From Paralvinella palmiformis (taxonomy: Eukaryota; Annelida; Polychaeta; Terebellida; Alvinellidae): a stretch of DNA of 64,000 nt. The stretch is from contig JAODUP010000313.1 in assembly GCA_025642065.1 (NCBI GenBank), forward strand, positions 62,001-126,000, given 5' to 3'. A program made the translations under genes and the position numbers. The notes beneath the pieces are model-generated. The model searched no databases, was not told the origin of the DNA, and saw only the letters and a program-made list of their open reading frames with translations. This document shows positions 59,641 through 64,000 of this stretch, one piece after another (position 1 is the first letter of the stretch; every line of letters begins with the position of its first letter).

Positions 59641-60241
59641 GCAGACGATTGTAAATTTATAGCACACCAAGTGTTGGCTGTTTAACAAGCTATTTACACT
59701 CGGCGGGGCTATGCTGGAAAAACCACGAATCACAACAAAACCTGGCTTTTAATCAACTTGGAACGGAAATTGTGTGTGCGTAGACGCGCGCGCACACACA
59801 CACACACGTGTGTGCGCGCGTGTGTGAGGAATGTAATGCCATTTAGATAATGGACACTTCATAATTGTAATCCTAAATTAGTAATAATAATAATCAAATT
59901 AGGGTTAGGGTTAGTAGTAGTAGTAGTAGTAATAATAATAATAATAATAATAATAATATAGTAGAGTTGAAGGTTAGTAACAGGAGTATTTAAAGATTAC
60001 AATCATATATCTGTAGACAATGTTTCATTTAATACTCTAGAGTATAATGGTCAGTTCTAATTTCCTGTTTATATTTGCTACAGACTTTTATGTACTCACA
60101 AGTTAATGAGCTGAGTAGAAGTCCTTAGACTAATTGTTGGCTGTTGCTTGTTGACAATAGTCGAAATCGGCCGGCAACAAATGTTTTATATTTTATCGAG
60201 AGAGGGCGCCACTTACCGCGCCTTATTACTGACACAAAGAT

Positions 60242-60299
<58 letters not shown>

Positions 60300-60595
60300 T
60301 AAGATAACATTTTTTGTATTTCATGAATAATCATTTCGTTATAAGCATCTTCTGACCATACTTTATATAATATATAACTATTGGCAGTCTTCTGAAGACA
60401 ATAGCTTTATTTCTAATATTTGCCTATACCTGCCTGTTATCTAAATAACATTCCACAGCTTCATCATATACAGGTGCCAATACCTAATATATATTATACC
60501 AATTACTGTCTGCAAATATATTAAATCAACTAAAGAAATATATAATAGTTATTTATTACCTAATCATAACGTTATAATAACGTTATAATAACTTC

Positions 60596-60598
<3 letters not shown>

Positions 60599-60672
<74 letters not shown>
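60599..60672. repeat. (TA)n microsatellite
   Basis: About 74 bp of TA, among the longest in the window. Confidence 0.95.
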
Positions 60673-61584
60673 TGTATTTGCAACAAACATCTTTCCTTAT
60701 TGCTCTGATATGATGGTTTTCTCTTTATAGGCTGTAGCAATATCGCAGACAAAATGAAGGTTTCGAAACAAAATTCTCCATAAACAAAATATTTCTTCAA
60801 TTTGTCCGTCATATTAACTAAGTACTTAGTGACTGACATCGACATTTAGTCATTTGGTTCAGTAATGTCTATATATATTCCAAGTTTCGGTACGGGATAT
60901 ACAATCCCAAGTCGACATTAATCAGTGTCCCTTTGAAATGGCAATGTTTGAGGATCTATGTTACCATGACAACCAGACAAACGACTGTTGTATTCGTTTA
61001 CAAACAACATCAATACACTGCTCTTAACATCAGCTTATGGCTTGTACAGACACACAGACACACTAATAGCTCTATTCTGTTATTAAATTCCTGATCGATG
61101 AAGATCAATTCTACTACCTGATAAACAGTCTGCTTTAGTGATACAAATATTACATCCAATCATAAAGATATTGTATACATCATGATGTCGTAGCAGATAA
61201 CAACAAACACCTTGATAAACAAAATAAATCACAACAACAGATAACACCTGATGGGCAGAGATAGGAAAAAGTCTACTGATTTAAGGATTCGGATTATTTG
61301 TTGACTTCCAGAGAAGAGAATTATCCCCAAAATCAAATGTTGACAGAATACTCGGTAGGATATTAACATATTTATATCATTTTGAACAAAACAAAGTGGG
61401 TTAAAGTACTCTAATAACGATTTATCATATTGTCAGAATTCTCTGATGTTATAAGATGATCATTCGTGTTTAGTTTTAATGACAATTAATAAGTTATATA
61501 CATATTTGTAAAAGTGTTTATATATTCAGTGTCATTTCATCATGTAATATATTATTCATATTGGGTTTGTATGTATATGTGTGC

Positions 61585-61586
<2 letters not shown>

Positions 61587-61621
<35 letters not shown>

Positions 61622-61665
61622 TGTGTGCGCGCGCGCGTGTGTGTGTGTGCGTGCGCGCGCGTGTG
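61587..61665. repeat. (TA)n then alternating GT/GC purine-pyrimidine tract
   Basis: TA followed by GTGTGTGCGCGCGCGCGTGT-type sequence. Strictly alternating purine-pyrimidine with CG steps, the kind of DNA able to adopt Z form. Confidence 0.9.
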
Positions 61666-62954
61666 TTAGGATCCTGAGAGTTTTCCGTGGAGTTAGAATA
61701 TAATTATAATCCAATTGATTGTCTCTGAGATTCATATCAGGTAAACACATAAGTCATATAATAGAATTAAATTCTTTATTATAAATGAATGTTATCATTG
61801 AGAGCACTCAATGGTCTAAGTCATGGCCATCCTCGTACATAAAATAATTCCGGAACACCTCACCAGAAAATAGTAACATTATACAAAACGTCTCTCAATT
61901 TTCAGTGTTCCACAAGCATAACAGACCAAAAGTCTATTCTATTTCGTTCTAGTCTTCTGAATACAGATATATTTATGAGATTTGACCATTCAGTTCTTAA
62001 TGTAACATCTCTCGCCACATTTCACTTCACGATCTTGCTGAAAACATCTCGTCAGGTAATAGAGTCACAATCTGGCGTACTATTTACCGCATCTTGCAGA
62101 TCAATTAATAAAATGTCATTAAATCACGATACAAATTTGACCAATTAGAAAAAATGAGTACAAATAGACGACTACCACAAATCATGCAGAGTGCATGATC
62201 TTGAGATCGACTGCGGCTTGTAGATCAGCGAAGTCGAGTACACAACGAATTAACATGGAAGAAACATGGTACTCATTTGTAAATTCATTATTTATTTATC
62301 CACTGACCCGATTGATTTGCAGATTATTGTAACAATGTCATGGAAGGTTTATTACGTTAAATAAAAAGAAATTCTTATTTAATTTTTCGCTAATAGATTG
62401 GGTTATATTTTGTGAAAGTCAGATTTCATCATTCTAGTGAGCTTATGGTGTGATGCACTTGACGTAAGAATGTAAGTACCAAGGTTCATTTGTAGTAAAC
62501 TACAAATATCCGATAAGAAATAATATAAAATTAAACATCAGGAGACTCTAACAATCGGTTTTTGTTAGACACGTCATCTTAGTTCATGAATATTCATTTT
62601 TTCAACGGCTGTCCGAGTATCGAATTTGCAAATTTCCCCTCAAGATTTAAATTAATAAATATCGCAATTTTCTAATAACCATATCACCAATTATTACAAT
62701 ATTACAATTAAGCGATGATCTCATTCAGTATTGTCCACGGCTTATCTTGATGCAATATGACTGGATGATTCAGCAGTTGAAATAATAACTAGGTTTGATA
62801 ATATGAAGGGACATACGATATTTAGTAAATTAGATGAAATATATAATCTAGACTAATAAACGTTCAAAGATGATAAATTGAACGAGGTTATAATCATATA
62901 CAGTAAATAACAACGAGTTGCAGTACTCTATGCCATGTATATAATTGATGTGTC

Positions 62955-63030
62955 TACATGACGTTATTAGTAGTGTGGTAGGCCACAGATATTTAGCACC
63001 CAGGTTCAATTCTCGGTCGATGAGTTGTAC
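62955..63030 (+). mobile_element. Weak tRNA-like sequence
   Basis: TTAGTAGTGTGGTAGGCC (A-box-like) and CAGGTTCAATTCTCGG (B-box-like) at tRNA spacing. No acceptor stem was seen. Possibly an old SINE head. Confidence 0.4.
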
Positions 63031-63287
63031 AATATGTTTACAAAAGTGTTCCCAAAAGATGACAAAATTGTGACAAACAGACTGAATTATTATAATTTTA
63101 AGGTAAGTAAACTCTATATAAAATTTAGCAAGGAAAAAAAGATATCTCGATGCACGGAAGGTATGCATATGTAATTTAGCATTTATCTGTTTTCTAGAAC
63201 TACAATCGAAGTTTACAATTTAAATTACAAAAACAAATTAATCTAAACTGTCAATATACAAATGTATTTATTAATTATGTTATACAG

Positions 63288-63437
63288 GAGCTGAAGAAGT
63301 GAGCACATTATTATATTGTTATCTATCATCTTCTGACATCATAAATGAAAAAGATAATATTATTATGACAACAATCTGGAAAAGTTTAAAAGATAACACA
63401 ACATCTCATGGGTTACCACTTCTCGCTAATGCTAGAG
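63288..63437 (+). CDS. DEG/ENaC channel (FaNaC/ASIC type), N-terminal exon
   Basis: The exon follows an acceptor (TTATACAG) and ends GCTAGAG|GTAAGC. It encodes EEVSTLLYCYLSSSDIINEK, then WKSLKDNTTSHGLPLLANAR. The His-Gly pair in TTSHGLP is the conserved gating motif just before the first membrane segment of DEG/ENaC channels. These trimeric sodium channels of the plasma membrane are gated by acid, peptides or mechanical force depending on the member. A Met at 63365 could be an alternative start; otherwise the start codon lies in an upstream exon I could not identify. Confidence 0.82.
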
Positions 63438-63655
<218 letters not shown>

Positions 63656-63922
63656 GCGTTGTGAAAAGGTGTTTCTGGGTTGTCATGGTAACCATATCCA
63701 TGGTAATGTTGACATTCAACTTGTACTCGATAACAGAGCTATATTTTAGTTACAGTGTCGATGTTATCATTAAGTTAAATCATGAGACTGAACTTGTATT
63801 TCCGGCTGTAACCTTCTGTAACATGAATCCAGTGAAGAGATCGGCTTTGGAAAATATGAACAATTTCCTACAAAATGATAACTTTCGTAGAACATCCGGG
63901 ACTGTACAGCGTCATAAACGAG
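63656..63922 (+). CDS. DEG/ENaC channel, TM1 and start of extracellular domain
   Basis: The first bases complete a Gly codon across the intron (G|GC), keeping the frame. It encodes GVVKRCFWVVMVTISMVMLT (first membrane segment), YFSYSVDVIIKLNHETELVF, then the family signature FPAVTFCNMNPVKRSALEN. The exon probably ends at CGAG|GTAGTT (63922); the reading after that has no family resemblance. The channel's cysteine-rich ectodomain, second membrane segment and selectivity filter must lie beyond the window. Closest type by motif is molluscan FaNaC or an ASIC-like channel; the ligand cannot be told. Confidence 0.9.
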
Positions 63923-64000
63923 GTAGTTTACCCAATACGTGTTTTATTGTTCTTGATTTTATTTTGGTAGTCAGTGACATTGAAATGCTATTTCAATATC
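63923..64000 (+). other. Start of the next channel intron
   Basis: AT-rich sequence after the GTAGTT donor, running off the window. Confidence 0.6.

Larger units (their letters stand above)
59641..62954. other. Unassigned, microsatellite-rich
   Basis: 3.3 kb without recognised genes. Contains alternating CG/CA tract near 59785-59825, AAT/TAG trinucleotides at 59918-59957, (TA)n at 60243-60296 and 60599-60672, and TA then GT/GC tracts at 61587-61665. Confidence 0.45.

Noticed and set aside
59899..59914. TTAGGGTTAGGGTTAG, telomere-like sequence
   Set aside because: Fewer than three units beside a TAG/AAT trinucleotide tract. More likely chance or a repeat edge than an interstitial telomere.

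Overview
This is an AT-rich, intron-bearing animal nuclear DNA window, most likely from a mollusc or another lophotrochozoan. The reasons are spliced exons with GT/AG borders, a DEG/ENaC channel gene of the FaNaC/ASIC kind, a carbohydrate sulfotransferase gene, dense TA/CA/CT microsatellites, tRNA-derived SINEs, and a mix of LINE, Ty3/Gypsy, Penelope-like and hAT relics. The species assignment is inference. Nothing bacterial, viral or CRISPR-like was found. Nearly all apparent long reading frames made of IYIY, HTHT, CVCV or SLSL are translated microsatellites.

Only two host genes are convincing. (1) On the minus strand, 48.1-50.5 kb: a four-exon type II Golgi carbohydrate sulfotransferase (CHST1-7 type). 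All three splice junctions are phase-consistent and give about 461 residues with both PAPS-binding motifs. A detached, stop-ridden copy of its C-terminus lies at 40.5 kb on the opposite strand. (2) On the plus strand at the right edge: two N-terminal exons of a DEG/ENaC channel, split by a 218-bp intron that is mostly (CT)n. The gene continues past the window.

Layout. 0-5.7 kb: microsatellites, dispersed repeats, an L2-type LINE tail, a relic of an unnamed repetitive protein family, and a SINE. 5.7-14.1 kb: an old tandem duplication whose two copies have since taken SINE and LINE insertions. 14.2-17.4 kb: second copies of dispersed repeats and a 57-bp SINE stub with target-site duplications. 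17.4-34.0 kb: a large nested inverted duplication. Its left half was opened by a decayed Ty3/Gypsy element, a Penelope-like element and a non-autonomous hAT element. 34-37 kb: mostly unassigned. 37.4-40.4 kb: a nearly full-length but broken copy of an unnamed repeated protein family that I suggest carries a PIN/XPG-like nuclease core. 43-47.5 kb: a SINE and three LINE relics. 48-50.6 kb: the sulfotransferase. 52-59.6 kb: a possible pogo end, two LINE relics, SINEs and two unidentified coding-like stretches. 59.6-63.3 kb: mostly unassigned and microsatellite-rich. 63.3-64 kb: the channel gene.

The window reads as a transposon and repeat graveyard between two ordinary genes. The most informative structures are the nested palindrome with its mirrored minisatellite and the two orphan repetitive protein families at 2.6-3.4 kb and 37.4-40.4 kb. 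Repeat boundaries are read by eye and are good to roughly 10-50 bases unless stated otherwise.
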